A DNA stretch of 64,000 bases from Comamonadaceae bacterium UBA2121 (lineage in GTDB: Bacteria; Pseudomonadota; Gammaproteobacteria; Burkholderiales; Burkholderiaceae_C): positions 186,001-250,000 of the forward strand of contig DCYB01000007.1 of NCBI GenBank assembly GCA_002331385.1. The letters run 5' to 3'. Shown piece by piece: positions 7,231 to 15,096 of this stretch. The notes under the pieces were generated by a model that did no database searches, was not told the DNA's origin, and saw only the letters and a program-made list of their open reading frames with translations. A program made the translations under genes and the position numbers. Numbering within the stretch: the first letter of the stretch is position 1; each line of letters begins with the position of its first letter.

Positions 7231-8571
7231 ATGAGCGAACAACACATTACCCTGGCGCAAAACACCGCCGACGCCAGCGATCCGTGGGCAGCTTCTGAGG
7301 TCTCCCCTGCCGATGCGTCCAGCGCCGCAGTGACGCCCGCGCCTCAAGCAGATGCGGCGCAAGCCAGCTCCGACCCTTGGGCCGACAGCGCGGCTTCGGT
7401 TGAAGCAGCCCCAGCCGATGCAGCCGCGTCCACCGATCCATGGGGCGCAGCGAATGCTGGCGTGGAAGATCCTTCTGCGGGCGCAGACTGGCTCGATGCA
7501 GCATCCGGCAGCGCGCCCATCCCGACCGATGATGGTGGCAGCCTTGCGCATTTCTGGCAGCAGGTCACGTCCGGCGGCCCGCATGTGCAAAGCTGGATCA
7601 ACGACAGCCTGACCTGGGTGGTGGAGCATTTCCGCCCCTTCTTCCAGGCCGTGCGCACGCCGATCGATGCCACGCTGAGCGGCGTGACCGATGCCCTGCT
7701 GGCCGTGCCATGGCCCGCGATGCTGGTCATCATGGCGCTGATTGCGTGGCAGTTTGCCGGTCGCACACTGGCTATTGGCACGCTGGTGTCGCTGCTGGTG
7801 GTTGCCATGCTGGGCATATGGCCTGACGCCATGGTGACGCTGGCCCTGGTGCTGACCTCGCTGCTGTTCTGCGTGATCATCGGTCTGCCCGCCGGCATTG
7901 CGCTGGCGTCCAGCGACCGGGCACAGCGCATCACGCGTCCGTTCCTCGATGCGATGCAGACCACTCCGGCGTTTGTCTATCTGGTGCCGGTGGTGATGCT
8001 GTTTGGCATCGGCAACGTGCCGGGCGTGATCGTGACCATCGTGTTTGCGCTGCCGCCGCTGATCCGACTGACGAACCTGGGTATCCGCCAGGTGCGCCCT
8101 GACCTGATCGAAGCCAGCCGCGCCTATGGCGCATCGCCCATGCAACTGCTGTGGAAGGTGCAACTGCCGCTGTCCATGCCGTCCATCATGGCGGGTATCA
8201 ACCAGGCGCTGATGCTGTCGCTGTCGATGGTGGTGATCGCCTCGATGATTGCCGTGGGCGGTCTGGGCCAGATGGTGCTGCGCGGCATTGGCCGTCTGGA
8301 CATGGGTTTGGCGACCGTGGGTGGTCTGGGCATCGTGCTCCTGGCCATCGTGCTCGACCGCATCACCCAGGCCATGGGCGAGCCCAAGCGTGGTGGCACG
8401 CACTGGTGGCACAACGGCCCGATCGGCCTGGTGCTGCGCCTCGTGCGCCCCGCGCCTGCCGCCAAGACGCAGGAGCCCGCAGCACAACCCACAGTGGCTC
8501 CGAAGTCCGTCAAGAAAGAAGCAAAGGCCCAGTCCGGCCTGCGTGGTCCGATGACCAAGACGCCCGCCTGA
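7231..8571 (+). CDS. proW: Glycine betaine/proline betaine ABC transporter permease
   Basis: This 446-residue inner-membrane permease has a hydrophilic N-terminal tail of about 90 residues, then WLDA, HFRPFFQAVRTPID, and the core binding-protein-dependent transport domain with the EAA-type loop EASRAYGASPMQLLWKVQLP. E. coli ProW is about 354 residues; the excess here lies in the tail, which repeats a DPW motif (SDPWAAS, SDPWADS, TDPWGAA), and in a basic C-terminal extension. E. coli ProW also has a long tail with similar W-containing motifs, so the tail is a family trait that is enlarged here. The gene sits between proV and proX and should be co-transcribed with them. Confidence 0.95.
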   Translation: MSEQHITLAQNTADASDPWAASEVSPADASSAAVTPAPQADAAQASSDPWADSAASVEAAPADAAASTDPWGAANAGVEDPSAGADWLDAASGSAPIPTDDGGSLAHFWQQVTSGGPHVQSWINDSLTWVVEHFRPFFQAVRTPIDATLSGVTDALLAVPWPAMLVIMALIAWQFAGRTLAIGTLVSLLVVAMLGIWPDAMVTLALVLTSLLFCVIIGLPAGIALASSDRAQRITRPFLDAMQTTPAFVYLVPVVMLFGIGNVPGVIVTIVFALPPLIRLTNLGIRQVRPDLIEASRAYGASPMQLLWKVQLPLSMPSIMAGINQALMLSLSMVVIASMIAVGGLGQMVLRGIGRLDMGLATVGGLGIVLLAIVLDRITQAMGEPKRGGTHWWHNGPIGLVLRLVRPAPAAKTQEPAAQPTVAPKSVKKEAKAQSGLRGPMTKTPA

Positions 8572-8660
8572 CGCGCCCACTCCCGACCGCTGCATGCCAT
8601 GCATCGCAGTCGTCGGGAGAACCTGAAACGAATTCCCGAAAACTCCAGGAGGAAAAAGAC

Positions 8661-9701
8661 ATGACCCCATTTGCCACTACCACCACGCGCTCTGTCACAC
8701 GTCGCGCAGCCGCCGGAGTTGTCGCCGCTGCGTTGGCGATGATGGGCACGGCGAGCCTTGCAGCGGACCTGCCTGGCAAGGGCGTGAAAGTGCAGCCACT
8801 GAAGAGCTCGATCGCCGAAGAAACCTTCCAGACCCTGCTGGTCATCAAAGCGCTGGAGAAGCTCGGCTACGACGTGCAATCGATCAAGGAGGTCGAGTAC
8901 CCGACCGCGCACATCGCGCTTGCCAATGGCGACGCGACGTTCATGGCCGATCACTGGAATCCGCTGCACTCCGACTACTACAAGAACGCGGGCGGTGACG
9001 CCAAGCTGTATCGCAAGGGCATTTTTTCTGCCAATGCTGCGCAGGGTTACCTGATCGACAAGAAGACCGCCGATGAATACAAGATCACCAACATGGGCCA
9101 GTTCAAGGACCCGAAGATCGCGAAGCTGTTCGACACCGACGGTGACGGCAAGGCCGACCTGACCGGCTGCACCCCAGGCTGGGGTTGCGAAGCCATGATC
9201 GAGCACCAACTCACGGCCTTCAAACTACGCGACACCGTCACGCACAAGCAAGGCACCTACGCCGCGCTGATGGCCGACACCATCACGCGCTACAAGGCCG
9301 GCAAGCCCGTCTTCTACTACACGTGGACGCCGTACTGGGTGAGTAACGTGCTCAAGCCGGGCAAGGACGTGGTGTGGCTGGAAGTGCCATTCTCATCGTT
9401 GCCGGGCGAGCAGGCGGGCACGGACACCAAGCTGGCCAACGGCAAGAACTACGGCTTCATCGCCAACAACCAGCAGATCGTGGCAAGCAAGTCGTTCACC
9501 GACAAGAATCCCGCCGCGGCCAAACTGTTCGAGGTGATGCAACTGCCCGTGGGCGATATCAACTCGCAGAACTATCTGATGAGCCAAGGCCAGAACTCGC
9601 AGTCCGACATCGAGCGCCACACCAATGCGTGGATCAAGGCGCACCAAAAGACGTTTGACGGCTGGATCGATCAGGCCAAGGCCGCCGCTGGCAGCAAGTA
9701 A
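8661..9701 (+). CDS. proX: Glycine betaine-binding periplasmic protein, first copy
   Basis: A 346-residue periplasmic receptor delivering betaines to ProVW. A signal peptide (TRRAAAGVVAAALAMMGTASLAA) is followed by the mature start ADLPGKGVKVQPLKSS. Ligand-box tryptophans expected for ProX are visible in DHWNP, PGWGCE and TWTPYW. Two cysteines in GCTPGWGCE could form the disulfide known in E. coli ProX. AGGAGG lies 5-10 bases before the ATG at 8661. The gene is 89 bases downstream of proW and is followed by a second, closely similar proX; the pair presumably arose by tandem duplication. Confidence 0.95.
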   Translation: MTPFATTTTRSVTRRAAAGVVAAALAMMGTASLAADLPGKGVKVQPLKSSIAEETFQTLLVIKALEKLGYDVQSIKEVEYPTAHIALANGDATFMADHWNPLHSDYYKNAGGDAKLYRKGIFSANAAQGYLIDKKTADEYKITNMGQFKDPKIAKLFDTDGDGKADLTGCTPGWGCEAMIEHQLTAFKLRDTVTHKQGTYAALMADTITRYKAGKPVFYYTWTPYWVSNVLKPGKDVVWLEVPFSSLPGEQAGTDTKLANGKNYGFIANNQQIVASKSFTDKNPAAAKLFEVMQLPVGDINSQNYLMSQGQNSQSDIERHTNAWIKAHQKTFDGWIDQAKAAAGSK

Positions 9702-9722
9702 GCCACGCGTCACCCAGATCAA

Positions 9723-9754
9723 CGCAGAGCGCATGCCTTGACATGCGCTCTGCG
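9723..9754. repeat. 13-bp perfect hairpin between the two proX genes
   Basis: CGCAGAGCGCATG (9723-9735) pairs perfectly with CATGCGCTCTGCG (9742-9754) around a 6-base loop. No T-run follows, so it is more likely a processing or stabilising element at the 3' end of the upstream proVWX mRNA than a classic terminator. Confidence 0.65.
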
Positions 9755-9884
9755 CTGTTGCGCGTCTGATGGCGGACGCGCCAACGGAGCAGTGCATGGC
9801 TCCGTCGCCTTGCAGGACTCGCCTGGCCGAGCCCCGCAAGGCGGAATTTTTCCCCGCATCCAAAAACAAAGGAGAACGTCAAAA

Positions 9885-10964
9885 ATGAAAACAACAGCAC
9901 TCACCAACGCAGTGAACACCTCAACGCCCAGCGCGAATCGCAGGCACGTACTGAACAGATTCCTGGGCATCAGCGCACTGGCACTGGGCCTCGCAGCCGC
10001 ACCGGCATGGGCCGCAGGCGATGCCGATCTGCCGGGCAAGGGCATCACCGTCACACCGGTGAAAAGCTCACTGGCGGAAGAAACCTTCCAGACGCTGCTG
10101 GTGATGAAAGCCATGGAAAAGCTCGGCTACACCGTCAAGCCTTATGAAGAACTGCAATACCCACTGGCCCACATCGCCGTAGCCAATGGCGACGCCACCT
10201 TCATGGCCAACCACTGGAACCCGCACCACGCCGAGTTCTACAAGGCCGCGGGCGGCGACGCAAAGATGTACCGCAAGGGCGTCTATGCGGCAGGCGCAGC
10301 ACAGGGCTACATGATCGACAAGAAGACCGCCGACAAATACAAGATCACGCGGCTCGACCAGTTGAAAGACCCGAAGCTTGCGAAGCTGTTCGACTCGGAT
10401 GGTGACGGCAAGGCCAACCTGATCGGCCCCAATGCGGGCTGGGGCGGCGAAGCCGTGGTCTGGCACCAGATCAAGGAGTTCAAGCTCGGCGACACCGTGA
10501 AATACACGCAAGGCGACTACCCCGCCCTGATCGCCGACACGCTCGCCCGCTACAAGGCCGGCAAGCCCGTGCTCTACTACGCATGGACGCCCTATTGGCT
10601 GAGCAACGTGCTCAAGCCCGGCAAGGACGTCGTGTGGCTGGAGGTGCCGTATTCGTCCATGCCCGGCGTACAAGCGGGAACAGACACCAAGATGCCGAAC
10701 GGCAAGAATTACGGCTTCCCGCTGAACAACGAGTACATCGTGGCCAATAAGGTCTGGGCCGAATCCAACCCGGCGGCGGCCAGACTGTTCGAGATCATGA
10801 GCATCCCGATCAACGACATCAGCAGCCAGAACCGCCTGATGAACGACGGCCAGAACAAGCCGTCTGATGTGGAGCGCCACACCAACGCCTGGATCAAGGC
10901 GCACCAGAAAACCTTCGACGGGTGGATCGCCGAAGCCAAGGCAGCCGCCACAAAGCAACCTTAA
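9885..10964 (+). CDS. proX: Glycine betaine-binding periplasmic protein, second copy
   Basis: A 359-residue paralogue of the preceding ProX. It has a longer, Asn/Thr-rich leader followed by the hydrophobic segment ISALALGLAAAPAWA and mature start DADLPGKGITVTPVKSS. The tryptophan box is kept (NHWNP, AGWGGE, AWTPYW), but the two cysteines of the first copy are replaced: GCTPGWGCE becomes GPNAGWGGE. AAAGGAG lies about ten bases before the ATG at 9885. The 183-base gap from proX1 holds a strong hairpin, and a good terminator follows. The two receptors may differ in ligand preference or stability while sharing one ProVW pair. Confidence 0.93.
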   Translation: MKTTALTNAVNTSTPSANRRHVLNRFLGISALALGLAAAPAWAAGDADLPGKGITVTPVKSSLAEETFQTLLVMKAMEKLGYTVKPYEELQYPLAHIAVANGDATFMANHWNPHHAEFYKAAGGDAKMYRKGVYAAGAAQGYMIDKKTADKYKITRLDQLKDPKLAKLFDSDGDGKANLIGPNAGWGGEAVVWHQIKEFKLGDTVKYTQGDYPALIADTLARYKAGKPVLYYAWTPYWLSNVLKPGKDVVWLEVPYSSMPGVQAGTDTKMPNGKNYGFPLNNEYIVANKVWAESNPAAARLFEIMSIPINDISSQNRLMNDGQNKPSDVERHTNAWIKAHQKTFDGWIAEAKAAATKQP

Positions 10965-10980
10965 TTGCTACGTAGTGCTA

Positions 10981-11017
10981 ACAAACGGGTGTCCTGACGG
11001 GGCACCCGTTTGTTTTT
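10981..11017 (+). terminator. Intrinsic terminator of the proVWXX operon
   Basis: ACAAACGGGTG (10981-10991) pairs with CACCCGTTTGT (11003-11013), followed by a T-run. It lies 17 bases after the second proX stop. Confidence 0.88.
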
Positions 11018-11089
11018 GAAGTCCTTCTTTGCGCGCAGGCCTTAGCATGTCGGAGTCATCCAACAGGTTTCGGCATCACTCCACTCACA

Positions 11090-12634
11090 ATGTTCAGACT
11101 CTCACTTCAGAGCAAAGCCTTCGTCGCTCTCACCATCCTGCTTGCAGTGATGATGATGATGTTCGTCGGTTTTTCACGATTGGGATTGCAACGGGGACTG
11201 GGGCCTTACGTGGCCGAGATCGAATTGGCGCGCATGGACTGGCTCGCAGATCGTCTGCAAACCATCTACCGACACAACCAAAGCTGGCAGGCCATCATCG
11301 ACCAACCGGCGTTGTGGCGGGCACTGCGACGCCCTCCCAACGCTTGGGCGCGGCCGGAAGATCTCGATTCCCGCGCCAATACAGGTTTCCCCTTTTTCAC
11401 GCGCAGTCCGGACTTTCCTGACATTGATATCCGTTCGCCTAAATCGCCTCAATCGCCGACTTTCGTTGCACCGCCCACGCCGGCACCGCTTGAACGGCCC
11501 GTGGACGGTCTGGCGCGCCGGCTATGTCTGCTTGATGCCAAGAATCTGGTCATCGCAGGCAACGAGCCCTTGCCGGGCCACGCTCGCACCGTCCTGAAGG
11601 ACAGCCAGGGACGCACCATCGGCTTTCTGGTCATGAATCCGCCCGAAGGATTGAAGCGCGAGGCAGACCGGGCCTTCCTGGAGAAGCAATTCGGCTTCGT
11701 ACTATGGACCGGCGCGGCCGGCTTGTTGCTCGCGATGCTGCTGTCGGGCTGGCTTGCGCATCGCTGGCTCAAACCCATCGGTTCCCTTGTCGAGGGCGCA
11801 CGCAATCTGGCCGCCGGGCGCCTGCAGACGCGCATCCGGGAGCACACCGACAGCGAAGAATTTTCGCGCCTGATCCACACCTTCAACGATATGGCCGAAC
11901 AACTCGACAGCATGGAGACCTCCCGTCGCCAATGGATCGGGGACATGGCGCATGAGTTGCGCACCCCACTGGCGGCCATGCGCGCAGAAATTGAAGCCGT
12001 GCAGGACGGCATCCGGCAATTCGATGACCAGACTGCCGAGCGGCTGCATCGGCAACTCATGCGGCTGATCCATCTCGTCGGCGACTTGCGCGATAGCGTC
12101 GACTCAAGCACTGTCACCCCCGCGCGCATGGAGAACATGCATCCGCTGGAGCAGTTGCATGAAGCCATTGCATCGTTGCAGACTCGCTTTGAACAGGCCG
12201 GTGTCGGCCTTCAACTCCGCGAACCACCGGAGTGGCGTCAGCCGGATAACGCTCCACTCGTTCGGGGCAACGCGCAGCAGTTGCATCGGGTGTTCCTGAA
12301 CCTACTGGAAAACAGCCTGCGGTATACCGATCGCGGAGGATATCTACAGGTGTCGACTACGTTGTTGCGCGACAAGTCCAAAGCACAACTACAAATTGTT
12401 TTTGAAGACACGTCTCCGGGTGTGTCTCCCCAGGATTTGCCCCACATCTTTGAGCGCCTGTATCGTGCCGAGAGTTCCAGGCAGCGCGTCAATGGCGATC
12501 TGGGCGGCTCCGGACTCGGGCTCGCCATTTGCCGCTCTATCGTGCAGCAACATGAGGGACACATCGAAGCCAGCCCTTCACCTTTGGGAGGTCTGCGCGT
12601 GACGCTGACACTCCCGATCTCAGGAGAATCATGA
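11090..12634 (+). CDS. BaeS-like sensor histidine kinase
   Basis: A 514-residue inner-membrane histidine kinase. The first membrane segment is at residues 9-28, a periplasmic region follows to about 200 with an unusual Pro/Ser-rich stretch (RSPKSPQSP near 115-123), and the second membrane segment is at 203-224. Then come a HAMP linker, the phosphoacceptor box DMAHELRTPL with His288, and an ATP-binding domain with N box (LLENSLRYTD) and GGSGLGLAI. The stop overlaps the response-regulator start (ATGA). The pair resembles BaeSR envelope-stress systems, but the periplasmic sensor is too variable to assign the signal. It follows a terminator, so it has its own promoter, which I could not identify. 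Confidence 0.88.
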   Translation: MFRLSLQSKAFVALTILLAVMMMMFVGFSRLGLQRGLGPYVAEIELARMDWLADRLQTIYRHNQSWQAIIDQPALWRALRRPPNAWARPEDLDSRANTGFPFFTRSPDFPDIDIRSPKSPQSPTFVAPPTPAPLERPVDGLARRLCLLDAKNLVIAGNEPLPGHARTVLKDSQGRTIGFLVMNPPEGLKREADRAFLEKQFGFVLWTGAAGLLLAMLLSGWLAHRWLKPIGSLVEGARNLAAGRLQTRIREHTDSEEFSRLIHTFNDMAEQLDSMETSRRQWIGDMAHELRTPLAAMRAEIEAVQDGIRQFDDQTAERLHRQLMRLIHLVGDLRDSVDSSTVTPARMENMHPLEQLHEAIASLQTRFEQAGVGLQLREPPEWRQPDNAPLVRGNAQQLHRVFLNLLENSLRYTDRGGYLQVSTTLLRDKSKAQLQIVFEDTSPGVSPQDLPHIFERLYRAESSRQRVNGDLGGSGLGLAICRSIVQQHEGHIEASPSPLGGLRVTLTLPISGES

Positions 12635-13368
12635 GCAACAACCAGAAAATACTCATCGTTGAAGACGAAGCAGACATCGCCAACGTCGTTCTGGACTATC
12701 TGCGACATGCAGGATTCGACGCCGAATGGGTCATGGACGGACAGTCGGCGCTTGACCGCTTGCTAGGGCCCAACCCACCGGACCTGACCTTGCTGGATGT
12801 CATGTTGCCGCAAGTGGATGGTCTGGAGGTGCTGCGCCAGGTGCGCCGGGTGGGCGATGCGCCCATCATCCTGCTCACCGCGCGCGTGGAAGAAGTGGAC
12901 CGGCTCATCGGTCTGGAGCTCGGTGCCGATGACTACATCTGCAAGCCCTTCTCGCCGCGCGAAGTCGTCGCGCGCGTGAAGACCGTTTTGCGTCGCCGTG
13001 CGCCTACCAGCCCCGCGGCGCCTGCCGACACCGGCGCCTTGACACTGGACGACAACCTCTCTCAGGTTACGCTCTATGGCAAACCTGTCCCGCTCACGCA
13101 CCGCGAATACCGCTTGCTGCAAACGCTGATCCAGCACCGCGACCGCATCCTGTCACGCCCGCAATTGCTCGACCTCAGCTACGACGAAGATACGCAAGAT
13201 CTCAACGAGCGGTCCGTGGATAGCCACATCAAGAACCTGCGCAAGAAACTGCGCAGCGCAGACCGCAGCGGCCATGACTGGATCCGCTCGGTCTACGGCG
13301 TCGGCTTTGCCTTTGAGCCGCCAGATGCCTCCGGGCAGGCGCGCATTTCCACGTGGGAGGCGCTGTAG
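12631..13368 (+). CDS. BaeR-like OmpR/PhoB-family response regulator
   Basis: A 245-residue regulator with an N-terminal receiver domain (VEDEAD acidic pair, phosphoacceptor Asp56 in LLDVMLP, the LLTA switch Thr and CKPF Lys) and a C-terminal winged-helix DNA-binding domain of OmpR type ending in RSVYGVGFAFEP. The ATG overlaps the kinase stop by four bases, so the two are coupled. Its closest resemblance is to BaeR/CreB-type regulators. Targets are unknown; the RND efflux operon at 42-46 kb would be a plausible candidate only by analogy with BaeR in E. coli. Confidence 0.9.
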   Translation: MSNNQKILIVEDEADIANVVLDYLRHAGFDAEWVMDGQSALDRLLGPNPPDLTLLDVMLPQVDGLEVLRQVRRVGDAPIILLTARVEEVDRLIGLELGADDYICKPFSPREVVARVKTVLRRRAPTSPAAPADTGALTLDDNLSQVTLYGKPVPLTHREYRLLQTLIQHRDRILSRPQLLDLSYDEDTQDLNERSVDSHIKNLRKKLRSADRSGHDWIRSVYGVGFAFEPPDASGQARISTWEAL

Positions 13369-13420
13369 CCCGACGAGAGGCCACGCACCTACGCACATCA
13401 CGCCAATTGGACGCGCCGCC

Positions 13421-14815
13421 TCACAGGTTCCCCACCATGTCCGCAGGCACCACCCAGGCGTCGAACTGCTCCGCCGTCACATGGCCGCTGGCGATGGCGG
13501 CATCGCGCAGGCTGGCGCCTTCCTTGTGCGCTTTCTTGGCGATGAAAGCGGCCTTGTCGTAGCCGATGTGCGTGTTCAGCGCGGTGACCAGCATGAGCGA
13601 GCGATCGACCAACTCCGCAATGCGCTCGCGGTTGGGCTCGATCCCCACCGCGCAATGTTCATCGAAGCTCACCATGCCATCGGCCAGCATGCGCACGCTT
13701 TGCAGGAAGTTGTGCGCCACCAGAGGCCGGAACACGTTCAGCTCGAAGTTGCCCGACGCTCCACCAAAATTGATCGCCACGTCATTGCCAAAGACCTGTG
13801 CGCAAAGCATCGTCATGGCCTCGCACTGGGTGGGATTGACCTTGCCCGGCATGATCGATGAGCCCGGTTCGTTCTCGGGAATCGACAACTCCCCCAAGCC
13901 GCTGCGCGGGCCGCTGGCGAGCCAACGCACGTCGTTGGCAATCTTCATCAAGCTGGCCGCCAGCGTTTTGAGCGCGCCATGCGCGTGCACCAGCGCATCG
14001 CAACTGGCCAGCGATTCAAACTTGTTGGGCGAAGTCACAAAGGGGTAGCCCGTGATCTGCGCCAACTCCTTCGCCACCCCTTCCGCGTAGCCCTTGGGCG
14101 CATTCAGTCCGGTCCCCACGGCGGTGCCGCCCAGCGCCAGTTCGTAGAGATGCGGCAATGCCGCCTGGATGTGTTTTTCGCCATGCGCCAGTTGCGCGAC
14201 CCAACCGGAAATCTCCTGTCCCAGCGTGAGCGGCGTGGCATCCTGCAGGTGCGTGCGGCCAATTTTCACGATGTCGGCAAAGGCTTCGCTTTTGGCCTTC
14301 AGCGTCTTGTGCAGGCGCTGGATGGCGGGCAGCAGATGCGCTTCGATTGCCGTCACCGCAGCGACGTGCATGGCCGTGGGATAGACGTCGTTGCTCGACT
14401 GGCTCTTGTTCACGTCATCGTTGGGATGCACGAGGCGCGCCTCGCCACGCTCGCCGCCCAGGAGTTCACTTGCGCGATTGGCCAGCACTTCATTCACGTT
14501 CATGTTGGTCTGTGTGCCAGAACCCGTCTGCCACACCACCAGCGGAAATTCGTCCGGATGCTTGCCGTCGATCACCTCGTCGGCGGCAGCCACGATGGCC
14601 CTGGACTTCTTCTCATCCAGCAGGCCCAGCGCCTGATTGACCGCAGCAGACGCGCGCTTCACCTGCGCCAGTGCATGAATGATTTCCGTCGGCTGGCGCT
14701 CGCCACTGATCTTGAAATTCTGGATCGAGCGCTGCGTCTGCGCGCCCCAGAGCTTGTCCGATGGAACGTCGATCAAACCGAAAGTGTCTCTCTCCTGGCG
14801 GACATCCGTCGTCAT
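13421..14815 (-). CDS. fumC: Class II fumarate hydratase
   Basis: A 464-residue cytoplasmic fumarase interconverting fumarate and malate in the TCA cycle without an iron-sulfur cluster. The superfamily signature GSSIMPGKVNP is intact, as are the early SSNDVYPTAMH and TGSGTQTNMNVNEVLANRA substrate-site segments. The length is normal for the family. AAGGAG lies seven bases upstream of the ATG at 14815. It is transcribed alone and convergent with the response-regulator gene. A class I [4Fe-4S] fumarase gene lies about 4 kb away, so this cell has both an oxygen-stable and an oxygen-sensitive enzyme. Confidence 0.96.
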   Translation of the reverse strand: MTTDVRQERDTFGLIDVPSDKLWGAQTQRSIQNFKISGERQPTEIIHALAQVKRASAAVNQALGLLDEKKSRAIVAAADEVIDGKHPDEFPLVVWQTGSGTQTNMNVNEVLANRASELLGGERGEARLVHPNDDVNKSQSSNDVYPTAMHVAAVTAIEAHLLPAIQRLHKTLKAKSEAFADIVKIGRTHLQDATPLTLGQEISGWVAQLAHGEKHIQAALPHLYELALGGTAVGTGLNAPKGYAEGVAKELAQITGYPFVTSPNKFESLASCDALVHAHGALKTLAASLMKIANDVRWLASGPRSGLGELSIPENEPGSSIMPGKVNPTQCEAMTMLCAQVFGNDVAINFGGASGNFELNVFRPLVAHNFLQSVRMLADGMVSFDEHCAVGIEPNRERIAELVDRSLMLVTALNTHIGYDKAAFIAKKAHKEGASLRDAAIASGHVTAEQFDAWVVPADMVGNL

Positions 14816-15021
14816 TTCAAAACTCCTTGCATCTTGGCTACCAACCTACTGCAGAGCCATCGCAGGCCGATGTGGCGGTGCGCATCCAACGGGTGGCACG
14901 TTCATTGAAATTCCGATACTGCATCGAATCATGTTCAGTACCGGGGCAGTGCCAATGCATCCTAGCCGAGCCGGGAGAGACCATGACGCGGGCATGCGCG
15001 TATCGACGCAGCTTGAAACGC

Positions 15022-15070
15022 AGAATCCTCCGTGAACCCAGCCTGTCTGGCCGGGTTCACGGAGGATTCT
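15022..15070. terminator. 18-bp perfect inverted repeat after the IPTL-CTERM gene
   Basis: AGAATCCTCCGTGAACCC (15022-15039) and its exact complement (15053-15070) flank a 13-base loop. It begins 26 bases after the stop of the leftward gene and is followed on that strand by only a short T-run, so it is a probable terminator or mRNA 3'-end stabiliser rather than a textbook terminator. Confidence 0.65.
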
Positions 15071-15096
15071 CAAGGGCCTGGTAGCCGTTGTGCGCG

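Noticed and set aside
5896..8670. A 924-codon open frame on the minus strand opposite proV-proW
   Set aside because: Antisense to certain genes, low-complexity His/Arg/Gln-rich translation, no ribosome-binding site.
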